A DNA stretch of 64,000 nt from Nitrospira sp. (GTDB lineage Bacteria; Nitrospirota; Nitrospiria; Nitrospirales; Nitrospiraceae). Every line of letters begins with the position of its first letter. The first letter of the stretch is position 1. The stretch is taken from the NCBI GenBank assembly GCA_036984305.1, contig BQWY01000001.1, forward strand, positions 1,240,001-1,304,000. The letters run 5' to 3'. Shown in pieces: positions 35,137 through 45,902 of the stretch. The position numbers and the translations under genes are program-made. The notes beneath the pieces were generated by a model. It did not search any database and was not told the DNA's origin. It worked only from the letters and a program-made list of their open reading frames with translations.

Positions 35137-36405
35137 ATGAACGACGAACCATCGGAACGGGACGGCAGAGGGTGGCGACTTATCAGGACCAAGGATTTTG
35201 GTCTCCTCTGGTGGGGCCAGGTCACCTCGCAGGTGGGTGAGGGACTGAACAAAGTCGCGTTGCTCTGGTTTGTGTACGAGCTGACCGGCTCCGCCATGCA
35301 GATCGCCGTGGTCGGCCTGTTACAGACGATTCCCCCGCTCCTCTTCGGTCCGATCATCGGGGTCTACCTCGATCGCCTTCCTAAAAAGGCCGTCATGATC
35401 TGGGTGGACCTCATACGCACCGTCATGACCTTCCTGATCCCTGCGCTGTACGCGTTGGGGATGCTGTCGATCGAAGGGCTCTACGTTCTGATCTTTCTCA
35501 CTGCCATCGTCTCCACGATTTTTGGTCCGGCCCTCATGTCCGCTATCCCTTTGTTGGTCAAGAAGACGGAACTCGTGTCCGGCAACGCACTGATCCAAGG
35601 CACCAACAATATCGGGATGCTGTTGGGACCGGCCATTAGCGGGGTCTTGATCGCGCTGATTGGCGTGGAAAATGTTCTGTATGTAAATTCCGCGACGTTT
35701 TTCTTATCGGCGCTGTGCTTGATGCCGATGCATACCCATGAAGTACGAGGTGACGTCCCGATGTCATCCGGGCGGTCGTCATCCGTCCTGGGCGATCTCG
35801 CTGTGGGATTTCGATTCGTGTTCGGCGACCGCTCGATGGTTTTTACGCTGGTGATTATTTCCGCGCTGTACAATCTGGGAGCGAGCGCGTTTGTCTTCGT
35901 CCTCCCGGTGTATGCGAAGGAACTGCTGCATGCCGGGCCCGTTCAGCTTGGCTGGCTGTGGTCCGCCTTGGGCGCCGGGATGCTGGCCGCGTCATCGTGG
36001 CTGGCCTGGAGACGAAGTACTGATGTGCGGAGCCGGCTGCAGATTCTCGTCAGTGGATCGACGGTCGGCGGACTGGCCGTGTCCGCTCTGAGCATGCTGG
36101 AGTCAACGCTGATGGCCGGAGTGCTCGTGACTCTCGTGGGTGCGGGTGCGGCCGTGCTGAACCCCGTGGTGTGGTCGCTTCTGCAGGAAGTCACCCCGTC
36201 GCATTTGATCGGTCGGGTCCTCACAACCTTTAGCACGGGGTCCATGGCGTCGGCGATGATTGGCATGATGGGACTTGGATGGGTGGCAGAGACGGTCGGA
36301 CCGGCGGCAAGTCTCATCGGTCTGGGACTCATCCTCCTCCTGACGGCTCAAGTGGTGATATTCTTCACTCGCCAATCCGAACGTGCGGCGGTGGTTGTGA
36401 ATTAG
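35137..36405 (+). CDS. MFS exporter (EntS/MFS_3-like), copy 1
   Basis: A 422-residue twelve-span major facilitator. The opening FGLLWWGQVTSQVGEGLNKV and the loop FGPIIGVYLDRLPKKAVMI match the EntS-like branch that exports siderophores, drugs or macrolides. The frame is open 183 bases upstream, but that segment is not hydrophobic; ATG 35137 (or 35128) puts span 1 at the usual distance. It is followed by a paralogue with 165 bases between. Confidence 0.85.
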   Translation: MNDEPSERDGRGWRLIRTKDFGLLWWGQVTSQVGEGLNKVALLWFVYELTGSAMQIAVVGLLQTIPPLLFGPIIGVYLDRLPKKAVMIWVDLIRTVMTFLIPALYALGMLSIEGLYVLIFLTAIVSTIFGPALMSAIPLLVKKTELVSGNALIQGTNNIGMLLGPAISGVLIALIGVENVLYVNSATFFLSALCLMPMHTHEVRGDVPMSSGRSSSVLGDLAVGFRFVFGDRSMVFTLVIISALYNLGASAFVFVLPVYAKELLHAGPVQLGWLWSALGAGMLAASSWLAWRRSTDVRSRLQILVSGSTVGGLAVSALSMLESTLMAGVLVTLVGAGAAVLNPVVWSLLQEVTPSHLIGRVLTTFSTGSMASAMIGMMGLGWVAETVGPAASLIGLGLILLLTAQVVIFFTRQSERAAVVVN

Positions 36406-36570
36406 ACTGGGCCATCGGGTCCGCATCGCCGGCGAATCGTCTCCTCCCCAGTGCGTCGATCCCCACTTGGCTCTTAATCCTCGGCGAGGGATAATTGTTG
36501 TGCCGATCGGACTGGACGGCAGCGCGCAAAGCGACGGATCGCAGGTGCTTCCTGCAAGGAGTGTCGAGGC

Positions 36571-37926
36571 TTGCTCCAAGACCACCACATTCAATCCCCA
36601 CGCACCGCCGTCCCAGAAGCCGAAGACGCGACAGCCGTGGCGTTGCGAGGTCACGAGCGGCGTTGGCTCCTGACTTCCGACTTTCGCTGGATGTGGTGGA
36701 GCCAGGTGCTCTCCCAAGTGGCCGACGGGGTAAGCCGGTTGGCTCTTCTCTGGTTCGTGTACGCGGTGACGGGATCGGCGTTGCAAACCAGCGTCATCGG
36801 TTTGCTTCAGACGCTCCCACCTATCCTGTTTGGACCGTTCATCGGAGTCTGGGTCGATCGTTTGCCGAAGAAGGCCATCCTGATCGGGAGCGACGTTGCG
36901 CGTGGTCTGTTGATCGGCGGAGTTCCTTGCTGGGTCTCAATCGAAACGTTTACGGTCGAGACGCTGTATGTGCTGGTGTTCTTGTACGGGATCGCCACCG
37001 CGATGTTCGTGCCGACCTTGTCCGCCTCGGTGCCTTCCTTGGTCAGCCGTAGTCGCTTTGTCGCCGCGAATGCGCTCCTCCAGAGTACGACCAGCATCGG
37101 GATCGTCGTCGGCCCCGCTCTGAGCGGTTTGGGCATCGCCTTCTCGGGTTCAAAGGAGGTGTTATGCGCCAACGCGCTGGTTTATCTCGGCTCCGCCGTG
37201 TGTCTGGTGCCCATCCGTCTGCCTCACCGCCGAACGGAAGGGCTGCGTGGAAGAATCGTGGTGACGGCCCTGCGCGACCTCCTCGAGGGATTTCGTTTTA
37301 CATTCGTCTCACAGCGAACCATTCTGATTCTGACGCTGATGGCGTCTATTTACACGTTTGGAACGGGAGCCTTCACGACACTGTTTCCGGTATTTGCAAA
37401 GAAGATGCTCGCCTTGGGTCCGGTGGAGGTCGGCTATCTCTGGTCCTGGCTCGGCGTCGGCTTGCTGGTGGTCTCGCTGGGTCTCGTGGCTATCACGCAA
37501 TGGCGCATACATCAACGTGTCCGAGTGGTGACCATTTCCGCCATGATTGGAGGAATCGCCCTCTGTGCGTTGGTCTGGACCCACGATCTCATCGCGGCCA
37601 CGGTGATCGTGACGATTATCGGAATGACATTCGGTATCTGGACGCCTATCGCCTGGGGCTTGATCCAGGAATTCTCTCCAGCGCACATGATGGGGCGAGT
37701 CATGGCGATCTATGCCACCGTCGCGACCATGACCTCAATGGCCGGCATGACGTTTTTTGGGTGGCTCACAGAACGGTACAACTCGGAGTCGAGCGTGGTC
37801 GGTATCGGGTTCGTACTGTTCCTGTTGGCCCTCGCGTCTGCCTGGTTCAATCATCGGGTCGTGGATTTACCGGGAACCGCCGAAGTCACCCCGTACCCTT
37901 CCGGTGTGAGGAGGCTCACTGCATGA
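36571..37926 (+). CDS. MFS exporter (EntS/MFS_3-like), copy 2
   Basis: A 451-residue paralogue of the preceding transporter: FRWMWWSQVLSQVADGVSRL and FGPFIGVWVDRLPKKAILIG occupy the same positions. Tandem duplication followed by divergence is likely. The first 30 residues are polar, so translation may begin later. It converges with the hybrid-kinase gene across 83 bases. Confidence 0.85.
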   Translation: MLQDHHIQSPRTAVPEAEDATAVALRGHERRWLLTSDFRWMWWSQVLSQVADGVSRLALLWFVYAVTGSALQTSVIGLLQTLPPILFGPFIGVWVDRLPKKAILIGSDVARGLLIGGVPCWVSIETFTVETLYVLVFLYGIATAMFVPTLSASVPSLVSRSRFVAANALLQSTTSIGIVVGPALSGLGIAFSGSKEVLCANALVYLGSAVCLVPIRLPHRRTEGLRGRIVVTALRDLLEGFRFTFVSQRTILILTLMASIYTFGTGAFTTLFPVFAKKMLALGPVEVGYLWSWLGVGLLVVSLGLVAITQWRIHQRVRVVTISAMIGGIALCALVWTHDLIAATVIVTIIGMTFGIWTPIAWGLIQEFSPAHMMGRVMAIYATVATMTSMAGMTFFGWLTERYNSESSVVGIGFVLFLLALASAWFNHRVVDLPGTAEVTPYPSGVRRLTA

Positions 37927-38009
37927 GCGATGCTCGGGATACCAATCGATGCGCAGGATTGCGGCAGAAATTATCGGGCGGTAGCCGGGAGCCCTTAGGA
38001 ACTCGCACA

Positions 38010-39275
38010 TCAATCATTGGGTGCTGACTTCATTGCGGCGAGCATCGCACCATACAAGTGCTCGACCGCTGCCTCCTTGCTGAGCACCGAACACTCGCCC
38101 GCTTGAAGCATAGCTGTTTCATTGGCGCTGCTCGGGTTGACCGTCAAGCCGATGATGGCAATATTCGGGTAGCTGGCTTTGATCTCCGTGGTCGCCTGAA
38201 TGCCATTCTTCGTTGGCATATTGATATCCATCAGTACGACCTCGGGCTTGAAGCGGTGGACGGCCTCCACGGCTTCCTCCACATCGGAGGCCTCGCCGAT
38301 AATTTCTATATTGTCCCGGTTTTCCAAGATCGCTCGTAAACCTTGACGGACCATGGTGTGGTCATCGACGATCACCACCCGGATCGTCGTATGGACCTTT
38401 CGATCCGGTGGATTGTCGGAATCGTTCGCCACGTCCGGTTGAGATGTTGTCACGGGCCATCGCTCGTCCTGGTGACGAGTATTCAAGGGAACCGTGACCC
38501 CATTCAAAGAATCACCACCAACGAACGCCAATAATCCATGATCTCGCAGGACCGGGGGGCTCAGTTCAGCCACGAGAGTCCTCGTGTACTTCAGCGCATC
38601 TGCTAAGCACTCGTCTGTGTCCGCGATCAAACGACTGCAGGTTGGGTCCGCTATGAGGTGCTTGCCTTGCCCGAGCTTCAACTTGCTCAAGACGAGGAGT
38701 TGTTGCAAGTGGTCGTGGAGTTCGATGGCCAGCCGCTGTCGTTCCTTGGTCTCGATCAGCGTCAGCTCAGTAGCCATATGCCGTAGCTGCCGTCTTTGTT
38801 GTGTGAGTTCCTCCGTCCTCCTCAGCAGTTGACTCTGCGATTGCTGCAACAAGTTGAACGCCTCTTCCCGTTCCCTCAGGGCGGCCATGAGTTTGGCATT
38901 GGCTTCTTCCAGTTCGGTAGGGCTACGGAGTGCCATCGCTTTTGGTATCAGCGGGAACAGGAGGAGCCCCGTGGAAAAGGACAGCATCGCGGTCAAGGCC
39001 TTGACCGTCCCATCCATCCAGCAATCCGGATTCCACACGGTCCAAATGCCCATCAGGTGTGTGGTTCCGCAAGCCAGAATAAAGAGACCAAACAAGACGA
39101 ACATCCATCTGAAGGGAACGTCCCTCCGTTTATAGAGAAAATAAAAGAGGCCGCTCGAAATAATGTAGTAGGCGGCCATGATAAAAAAATCCGAGCCCAC
39201 GTTGAGCCACAGGACGTCCGGTTGCCACAGAAAACATTGCCCGTGCGGCATGAAGGCATTGCTCGCCTGTATCAT
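38010..39275 (-). CDS. ethylene-receptor-like hybrid protein lacking the kinase ATPase domain
   Basis: A 421-residue protein. Residues 10-112 are a three-span domain like the plant ETR1 sensor: PHGQCFLWQPDVLWLNVGSD, FRWMFVLFGLFILACGTTHL, with Cys69 and His73 at the copper-ligand spacing. A coiled coil and HisKA_3-type helix follow (ELHDHLQQL, His187). After ELSPPVLRDHGLL the expected HATPase domain is missing, and only a few residues (NGVTVPLN) separate it from a receiver domain (298-421, Asp350). It cannot autophosphorylate alone. AAGAGG precedes ATG 39275. Confidence 0.85.
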   Translation of the reverse strand: MIQASNAFMPHGQCFLWQPDVLWLNVGSDFFIMAAYYIISSGLFYFLYKRRDVPFRWMFVLFGLFILACGTTHLMGIWTVWNPDCWMDGTVKALTAMLSFSTGLLLFPLIPKAMALRSPTELEEANAKLMAALREREEAFNLLQQSQSQLLRRTEELTQQRRQLRHMATELTLIETKERQRLAIELHDHLQQLLVLSKLKLGQGKHLIADPTCSRLIADTDECLADALKYTRTLVAELSPPVLRDHGLLAFVGGDSLNGVTVPLNTRHQDERWPVTTSQPDVANDSDNPPDRKVHTTIRVVIVDDHTMVRQGLRAILENRDNIEIIGEASDVEEAVEAVHRFKPEVVLMDINMPTKNGIQATTEIKASYPNIAIIGLTVNPSSANETAMLQAGECSVLSKEAAVEHLYGAMLAAMKSAPND

Positions 39276-39593
39276 CGTGAGCCTCTTAGACCAGTTCGTA
39301 GCGAATTCGCCAGGGCACCTGCTGCGACGCGGCGACCTCGGATGGAACAGCACGGACGCCGGGTGAGGAGCGCGCGCCTGATCGGCCTCCGGGTCAACTG
39401 GCGCGCAAGTCTATGCCTGTGGCCAATCCTTCCGCAATGTCCAGAGGGGTCGTGGTGATCCTGCGGTCTGTCCGGTGCCGGACATTCATGCTCGGCTGGT
39501 ACTGGCGTTACAACCATCCGATCCACGGTAGCGGCTTCTCACAGCACGAGCCCCCTGTTGGTGACGGGTACAGGCGAGACAGGTTTGCTTGAG
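39276..39593. other. intergenic region between the ETR-like gene and the RND remnant
   Basis: No supported gene. A near-perfect palindrome TGTCCGGTGCCGGACA lies near 39467-39482. The sequence seems to be unrelated filler beside a duplicated pump fragment. Confidence 0.35.
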
Positions 39594-40013
<420 letters not shown>

Positions 40014-42656
40014 TCAGGTCGCGGAGTTCTCGCTTGTCGGAATCGTAAAGCAAAATTGGCTACCCATCCCTAGCGTACTGTCAACCCAAATGCGCCCCGC
40101 ATGCAACTCCACGAAATGCTTCGCGATCGCCAGGCCGAGACCAGTACCCCGTTCATGATGTGACGAGGTTTTCCCCGAGTAAAATTTCTGGAAGATATTC
40201 GGGAGTTCTTCCAATGATATTCCTCGTCCTGTATCGCTCACGCAGACTTGGACGAATCCGTCATGAACCTTCTGGATTTCGACATGCACGCCTCCATCCG
40301 CCGGAGTAAATTTGCAGGCATTATGGACAAGATTCGTGAAGACCTGCGTCAGCTTGTCCGGATCAGCAGTGACCAATACTTCTAGATCTGTCCCGGTGGC
40401 GTCCAAACGGAGCCCTTTTCCCTTCGCCACGGGCTGAAGACTCCCTACCAAGTTGTCAATGAATGGCCCAATAGCCAGGACCTCTGGTTTGAAGTGAACA
40501 TTGCCGCTTTCGATGGCCGCAAGGTCAAGAAGATCAGCAACCATTCGAATAAGACGCCAGATGTTGCCTTTGATTCGGTGCAGGTAGCTGACCTGCTTAT
40601 CCGTAAGGGGACCGCCTATGCCATCCAGCAGGTTGTCGACGAATCCCGTGACCGCTGTAAGGGGAGTGCGCAGGTCATGAGAAACAATGGACACAAATTC
40701 CGATTTCCGGCTGCTGAGTGCCTGAAGCTCGACGTTGGCTGATTCCAACTGCGTATACAGCTGCTGGAGCTCAGCTGCCCGAGATTGAAGTTCTTGTGCC
40801 TGTTGGCGGATGCGTAGTTGATTCCCCACTCGAGAGAGTAATTCCTCCTCATAAAATGGCTTACTGATGTAATCATCAGCTCCTGCTTCAAAGCTCTCTG
40901 AGCGAGCCTCAGTGCCAGCCCTTGCCGTCAGCATGATGAACGGGATGGTGGACACATCTGCATCTGCACGAACTGCCTTCAATAAATCATCACCGCTCAT
41001 GAGGGGCATCATCATGTCAGCTACAACCAGGGCCGGTTTCAGCGCTCTGACTTTCCTCAATGCTTCTGACCCGTTGCACGCTGCGGCGACTCGATACTTA
41101 TCGGATAACAGTCGCGTCAGGTAGGCGCGCATGTCGGCGCTGTCGTCGGCAACCAAGATTAGAGGGCGATTCGTGTCGGACACCGCCGGCCTATCCGATT
41201 GCAATTCCTCTATGTCGGCGTGGGTAGGCACGGGGAGATCCTCGACATCCAGCCCATCGGCTTCTGTCAAGTCTACCGAACTGGCGTCTCCACTCGGCAA
41301 CGTGACGATGAAGGTCGACCCTTCGCCAACGGTACTTCGCACTGTGATTGCCCCACCGTGAAGGGTCACGATTTCCTTCGCCAAGGCGAGGCCGATGCCG
41401 CTCCCTTCATAACGTCTGGCTGTGTCCCCTTCAACCTGATAAAAGCGGTCAAAAATACGAGCAAGCTGATCCTCGGGGATTCCGATGCCGTTGTCCTGAA
41501 TCTCGAAAGACACGTGTTCCGCCTGTGGGCGAAATCGAATCCAGACGTTCCCTGACACAGGATCGCTGAATTTGAATGCATTGGCGCATAGATTGTAGAC
41601 GACCTTGGTCATTCGTTTTACATCGACCAGCACGGGGAGAGGGTCCGAATGGTTCTCGATAAACACCCGCTGGCGCTCCGACAATTCGAAATTCGCGGCC
41701 ACGGTCGTGACCAGAGATCTGAGGTCAATACAGGCCTTCTTAAGCGTAGGCTGGGCGCCCTCGAATTTGGTTAATTCGAGCAATTCATTGATCAGAAACA
41801 GCAGTCGCGAGGTATTCCGTAATCCCGACTGAACAACCTGCTGAGACTGTTTTGTGAGCTCCGACCGCGAAAGCGTCCTGAACGCTCCCAGACTGATCGT
41901 GAGCGGCGTGCGAAGCTCGTGACTGATGTTGGCAAAGAACTCGCTCTTGAGCCGGTCCAGGTCTCGCAGCTTCTCATTCGAGACTTCCAGTTCATGCCGC
42001 GCCCGGCGCTCTGCCGCCCGGGCTTCAAATACGCGGCGTTGTACGCGTTCATACAGAGAGACGGAAAACAGACACGCGACGCTGGTCCAAATGAGAAAAA
42101 AGGAATTCGAAATTGCGGCATTGATGTCGGGTGGCGTGATTTGCCACACCAGATTGACGCCGTAGTAATAGAGGAGCGTAACTAGGTGGGCAGCCAAATG
42201 GCTCGCCCAGGAAATAGGCACGATGACTGCAGCCGCCAGGAATACGAGGTTCAAGCCATTAAAATAGGGCGAGGTGAATCCATCCAATATCACCGTCATC
42301 TGCGCGATGCACAGGTTCCCGATGAGTATCCAGGCTATGAGCGGAAGCGCTGGCCGATTGGATGCCATCCCGCGATGGAGGGCGAGTAGAACGAGAACAA
42401 ATCCGATTTCAATCGTGGCCCGATACGGAAGAAGTGCGAAGACATGCTCGCGGTACAGGAGAAAATCGGCGAGGATGAAGGCCGCGTTTGCGGCAAGGCC
42501 CAGGTAGTACAACACCTTGAGGCGCTCCGACGCGAACGGGGCTCGCCATGTCGCATACGTGTCAGATGTAGCAGGTGTCGCAGCAGAGGAGGGGAGCACC
42601 AGCGGGCTGGGAACGTGCATGGCGACGTCGCCGGTCACCCCAGACTGAATGACCAT
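40014..42656 (-). CDS. double-kinase hybrid sensor histidine kinase
   Basis: An 880-residue membrane sensor with six or seven N-terminal spans (about 45-200), HisKA (FFANISHELRTPLTISLG) and HATPase (about 345-460), a receiver (about 505-620, phospho-Asp in VADMMMPLMSG), then a second HisKA (FVSIVSHDLRTPLTAVTG) and second HATPase (about 765-877). Two complete kinase cores around one receiver is uncommon and may allow intra-protein relay. The start has a GGGAG ribosome site. Its last 300 residues resemble phytochrome-like kinase cores. Signal unknown. Confidence 0.88.
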   Translation of the reverse strand: MVIQSGVTGDVAMHVPSPLVLPSSAATPATSDTYATWRAPFASERLKVLYYLGLAANAAFILADFLLYREHVFALLPYRATIEIGFVLVLLALHRGMASNRPALPLIAWILIGNLCIAQMTVILDGFTSPYFNGLNLVFLAAAVIVPISWASHLAAHLVTLLYYYGVNLVWQITPPDINAAISNSFFLIWTSVACLFSVSLYERVQRRVFEARAAERRARHELEVSNEKLRDLDRLKSEFFANISHELRTPLTISLGAFRTLSRSELTKQSQQVVQSGLRNTSRLLFLINELLELTKFEGAQPTLKKACIDLRSLVTTVAANFELSERQRVFIENHSDPLPVLVDVKRMTKVVYNLCANAFKFSDPVSGNVWIRFRPQAEHVSFEIQDNGIGIPEDQLARIFDRFYQVEGDTARRYEGSGIGLALAKEIVTLHGGAITVRSTVGEGSTFIVTLPSGDASSVDLTEADGLDVEDLPVPTHADIEELQSDRPAVSDTNRPLILVADDSADMRAYLTRLLSDKYRVAAACNGSEALRKVRALKPALVVADMMMPLMSGDDLLKAVRADADVSTIPFIMLTARAGTEARSESFEAGADDYISKPFYEEELLSRVGNQLRIRQQAQELQSRAAELQQLYTQLESANVELQALSSRKSEFVSIVSHDLRTPLTAVTGFVDNLLDGIGGPLTDKQVSYLHRIKGNIWRLIRMVADLLDLAAIESGNVHFKPEVLAIGPFIDNLVGSLQPVAKGKGLRLDATGTDLEVLVTADPDKLTQVFTNLVHNACKFTPADGGVHVEIQKVHDGFVQVCVSDTGRGISLEELPNIFQKFYSGKTSSHHERGTGLGLAIAKHFVELHAGRIWVDSTLGMGSQFCFTIPTSENSAT

Positions 42657-42772
42657 AGCCGACTCCCTTCAGCCCTAGACGCAACACGGAGTCTTCAAAA
42701 AAGGGGCCCGGCCGCCGCAGGAAGCCTAGGATCATTTCCGGGGACTGTCAAGAACAGACTTCGGCTCAAATC

Positions 42773-45700
42773 CTAGAAGATTGCCGTTCTCTTTTCAGAT
42801 AGCCGTTCTGAGGCGGTCAATGTGGTCCCCCTCATTCCAGTAAACCAGCGATACACTGCCGGAATGACGAGCAGCGTGAGGGCCGTCGAGGTGATCAGAC
42901 CGCCAATGACCACCGTCGCCAGGGGGCGCTGCACTTCCGCGCCCATGCTGGTCGCGAGGGCCATGGGAACGAAGCCGAGGCTGGCGACGAGTGCGGTCAT
43001 CAAGACCGGCCGCAATCGGTCCATGGCACCCGTCGTGATGGCATCATCCACCGAGAGCCCTTCGGCTTCCAATTGGCGGATGTGACTCACGAGCACCACG
43101 CCGTTCAGGACGGCAATGCCGAAGAGGGCGATGAAGCCGATGATGGCCGAAATGCTCAACGGAAGGCCACGGAGCCAGAGCGCGAGGAGTCCGCCCGAAA
43201 GCGCCAGCGGGACGTTGAGAAAGATCAGCAGGGCAGGACGCATTGCGCCGAAGATGACCGTCAGGATGCCGAGGATGAGCAGTAGGGTGATCGGCACGAC
43301 GAGAGCCAGGCGTCGCGAGGCATCCTGCAAGTGTTCGAATTGACCGCCCCAGGTCAACTCATATCCGGGGGGCAGGGTGACGGCCTGGGCGACGGCTTGT
43401 TGCGCCTCGGATACAAAGGTGCCCAAATCACGTCCGCGGATATTGCACTCGATCACGATGCGCCGCTGCACGTGCTCGCGGCTCACTTGGGCGGGGCCCG
43501 AATCCACCTGAATGGTCGCAACGCGTGACAGCGGGACCAATTCTCCGTGCATGGTGGGGATGAGCAGGCGACCGAGATTCCCCGGGTCTCGCGACGTCTC
43601 TTCCGTGAGTCGGACGACGAGGTCGAACCGTCTGGGCCCTTGCACGACGGTCCCGACCACCGTGCCCACGCGGGCCGTCTGGACCAGCGCGAGCACCTCG
43701 TCGGCGGTGAGCCCATAGCGGGCGATCTCCTCCCGCTTTACGATGATACGGAGCACGGGCAACCCGGCGACTTGCTCGACTTTGACGTCGGCCGCCCCGC
43801 GCACCCGTTCGATGGCCTGCGCCACCACGTCCGCCTGGCGCTTGAGGACGTCCAAATCCGGTCCGAAGATCTTGACCGCCAAATCCGATCGGACGCCCGC
43901 GATCAATTCGTTGAAGCGCATTTCGATCGGCTGAGTAAAGCCGAGGCCGACGCCCGGGACGTCGGCCATGATGGCGTCCTTGAGTCGGCTGATTAATTCA
44001 TCCCGGGTGCGCGCAGTGGTCCATTCAGCGCGCGGCTTCAGGTTCACGAAGACGTCCGACATTTCCACGCCCATGACGTCTGTGGCGACTTCCGGGCTGC
44101 CGGTTCGCGTCACGACTTGCGTGACTTCCGGGAACTGCCGCAGCACGCGCTCGATCGCCAGCGCCGTAGACACGGATTCGCCGAGCGAGACACTGGGCAG
44201 TCGCCACACTTGGACGGCCAAATCGCCCTCGTTCAATCGCGGCACGAATTCGATTCCCAAGCGGCTGCCGAGGACGAGGCTGATCGCGAACAACCCGATC
44301 GCCGCGAGCATGGGCCCGGCGGGCCGAGCCATCACCCATCGCAGGCACGGGCCGTAAAGTCGACGTGCGCCGCGGACGAGGCGAGTTTCCCGGTCCCCCG
44401 CGTGCGGCCGTGCAAACCAGAAGGAGAGGAGCGGCGTGACGGTGACCGCGAAGAGCAGGGACCCAGCGAGCGCCATGATCACCGTGGCGGCCATCGGGCG
44501 GAACATTTTGCCCTCGATACCGGTCAACGTCAGGATCGGGACATAGACTACAATAATGATGCTGACCGCAAAGGCCATCGGGCGGAGCACCTCGCGGCCG
44601 GCGGTCTCGATCGCCGCCAAGCGGTCTTCGGAGGTGCGGCTCCGGCGCTCCGCCAGGCGTCGCAGGATGTTGTCCACCATGACCACCGAGCCATCGACTA
44701 ACAGGCCGAAGTCGATGGCGCCCAGGCTCATCAGATTGCCGGATAGGCCTGCCTGCATCATGCCGGTGAATGCCAGGAGCATCGACAGAGGGATGGCGGA
44801 TGCGACGATCAGTCCGGCACGAAGGTCTCCCAAGAAGAGAAACAACACGGCGATGACTAACAGGCCGCCTTCCAGCAGGTTGTTCCGCACCGTCGCCATC
44901 ACCTTCGCGACGAAGACGGTGCGGTCGTAGTACGGCTCAAGGGTAATGCCGGGCGGGAGCGTCCGTCGGATTTCGCTTAGCCGCTGTTTCACCTGGGTGA
45001 CGACATGGTGTGCGTTTTCGCCTGCGAGCATCTGGACCATGCCGATGACGGTTTCGCCTTCTCCCATGACGGTGGCCGCCCCAATGCGGAGCGCCGAGGC
45101 CTCGGTGATCTGCGCGATGTCGGCCAGGTACACGGGGACTCCACCAGCTCCGTGCGTGACCACGATGCGGGTCAGGTCGGAGACCTGCGTGGCCAGCGCT
45201 TCGCCTCGGATCAACAGTTGTTCCCGTTGGTGCTCGATATAGCCGCCACCGGCCAGGAGATTATTGCGCTCGAGGGCGTCGAAGACCTGGCGCAGCGACA
45301 ATTTCAAGGCAATGAGTTTGGCGGGGTCCACGATCACCTGAAATTGTTGAGGTTCGCCGCCCCAAATATTCACCTCGACGACACCAGGCACCGCCCGGAG
45401 CTTCATGCCGATATCCCATTCCAAGAGGGTGCGGAGCGCCATCGGGCTGTACCCGGCTCCCTTCACAGTGAACTGATAGACCTCGCCCAACCCCGTGGTC
45501 AGCGGACCCATGATCGGACGACCGTATTCCGTGGGGATCCGCTCTGAGGCGAGGGCGAGTCGTTCTGCGACGAGCTGCCGGGCCCGATAGATGTCGGTTC
45601 CATCTTCAAAAATCGCCGTGACCGCCGAGAGGCCGTAGCGTGAGACCGAGCGTAGCTCGCGCAAGGCGGGGAGACCGTTGAGCACCGCTTCGATCGGAAA

Positions 45701-45895
45701 CGTCACGAATTGCTCGACCTCCACCGGGCCCAATGCCGGGGCGCGTGTGAGCACTTGAACCTGGACGGGTGTGAGGTCCGGCACGGCGTCGATGGTGAGG
45801 TGCACAAAGGACCACAGGCCCCCCGCCATGACCAACAAGACGGCGATGAGGGTGAAGAACCGGTACCGTAGTGAAAGGCGTAATAAACGGTCCAT
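42773..45895 (-). CDS. CusA/CzcA-type heavy-metal efflux RND pump
   Basis: A 1040-residue inner-membrane proton/metal antiporter of the HME-RND family with twelve spans and two large periplasmic domains. The fourth-span charged motif DFGLLVDGSVVMVDN is typical of the family, and the internal symmetry (two copies of an FGIAVLNG-like region) is visible. It works with the adaptor and TolC-type genes immediately upstream on the same strand. Metal specificity (Cu/Ag versus Co/Zn/Cd) is not decidable: no Met-rich segment of CusA type is evident at the N-terminus. About 117 bases separate it from the hybrid kinase. Confidence 0.92.
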   Translation of the reverse strand: MDRLLRLSLRYRFFTLIAVLLVMAGGLWSFVHLTIDAVPDLTPVQVQVLTRAPALGPVEVEQFVTFPIEAVLNGLPALRELRSVSRYGLSAVTAIFEDGTDIYRARQLVAERLALASERIPTEYGRPIMGPLTTGLGEVYQFTVKGAGYSPMALRTLLEWDIGMKLRAVPGVVEVNIWGGEPQQFQVIVDPAKLIALKLSLRQVFDALERNNLLAGGGYIEHQREQLLIRGEALATQVSDLTRIVVTHGAGGVPVYLADIAQITEASALRIGAATVMGEGETVIGMVQMLAGENAHHVVTQVKQRLSEIRRTLPPGITLEPYYDRTVFVAKVMATVRNNLLEGGLLVIAVLFLFLGDLRAGLIVASAIPLSMLLAFTGMMQAGLSGNLMSLGAIDFGLLVDGSVVMVDNILRRLAERRSRTSEDRLAAIETAGREVLRPMAFAVSIIIVVYVPILTLTGIEGKMFRPMAATVIMALAGSLLFAVTVTPLLSFWFARPHAGDRETRLVRGARRLYGPCLRWVMARPAGPMLAAIGLFAISLVLGSRLGIEFVPRLNEGDLAVQVWRLPSVSLGESVSTALAIERVLRQFPEVTQVVTRTGSPEVATDVMGVEMSDVFVNLKPRAEWTTARTRDELISRLKDAIMADVPGVGLGFTQPIEMRFNELIAGVRSDLAVKIFGPDLDVLKRQADVVAQAIERVRGAADVKVEQVAGLPVLRIIVKREEIARYGLTADEVLALVQTARVGTVVGTVVQGPRRFDLVVRLTEETSRDPGNLGRLLIPTMHGELVPLSRVATIQVDSGPAQVSREHVQRRIVIECNIRGRDLGTFVSEAQQAVAQAVTLPPGYELTWGGQFEHLQDASRRLALVVPITLLLILGILTVIFGAMRPALLIFLNVPLALSGGLLALWLRGLPLSISAIIGFIALFGIAVLNGVVLVSHIRQLEAEGLSVDDAITTGAMDRLRPVLMTALVASLGFVPMALATSMGAEVQRPLATVVIGGLITSTALTLLVIPAVYRWFTGMRGTTLTASERLSEKRTAIF

Positions 45896-45902
45896 CAGCG
45901 TG

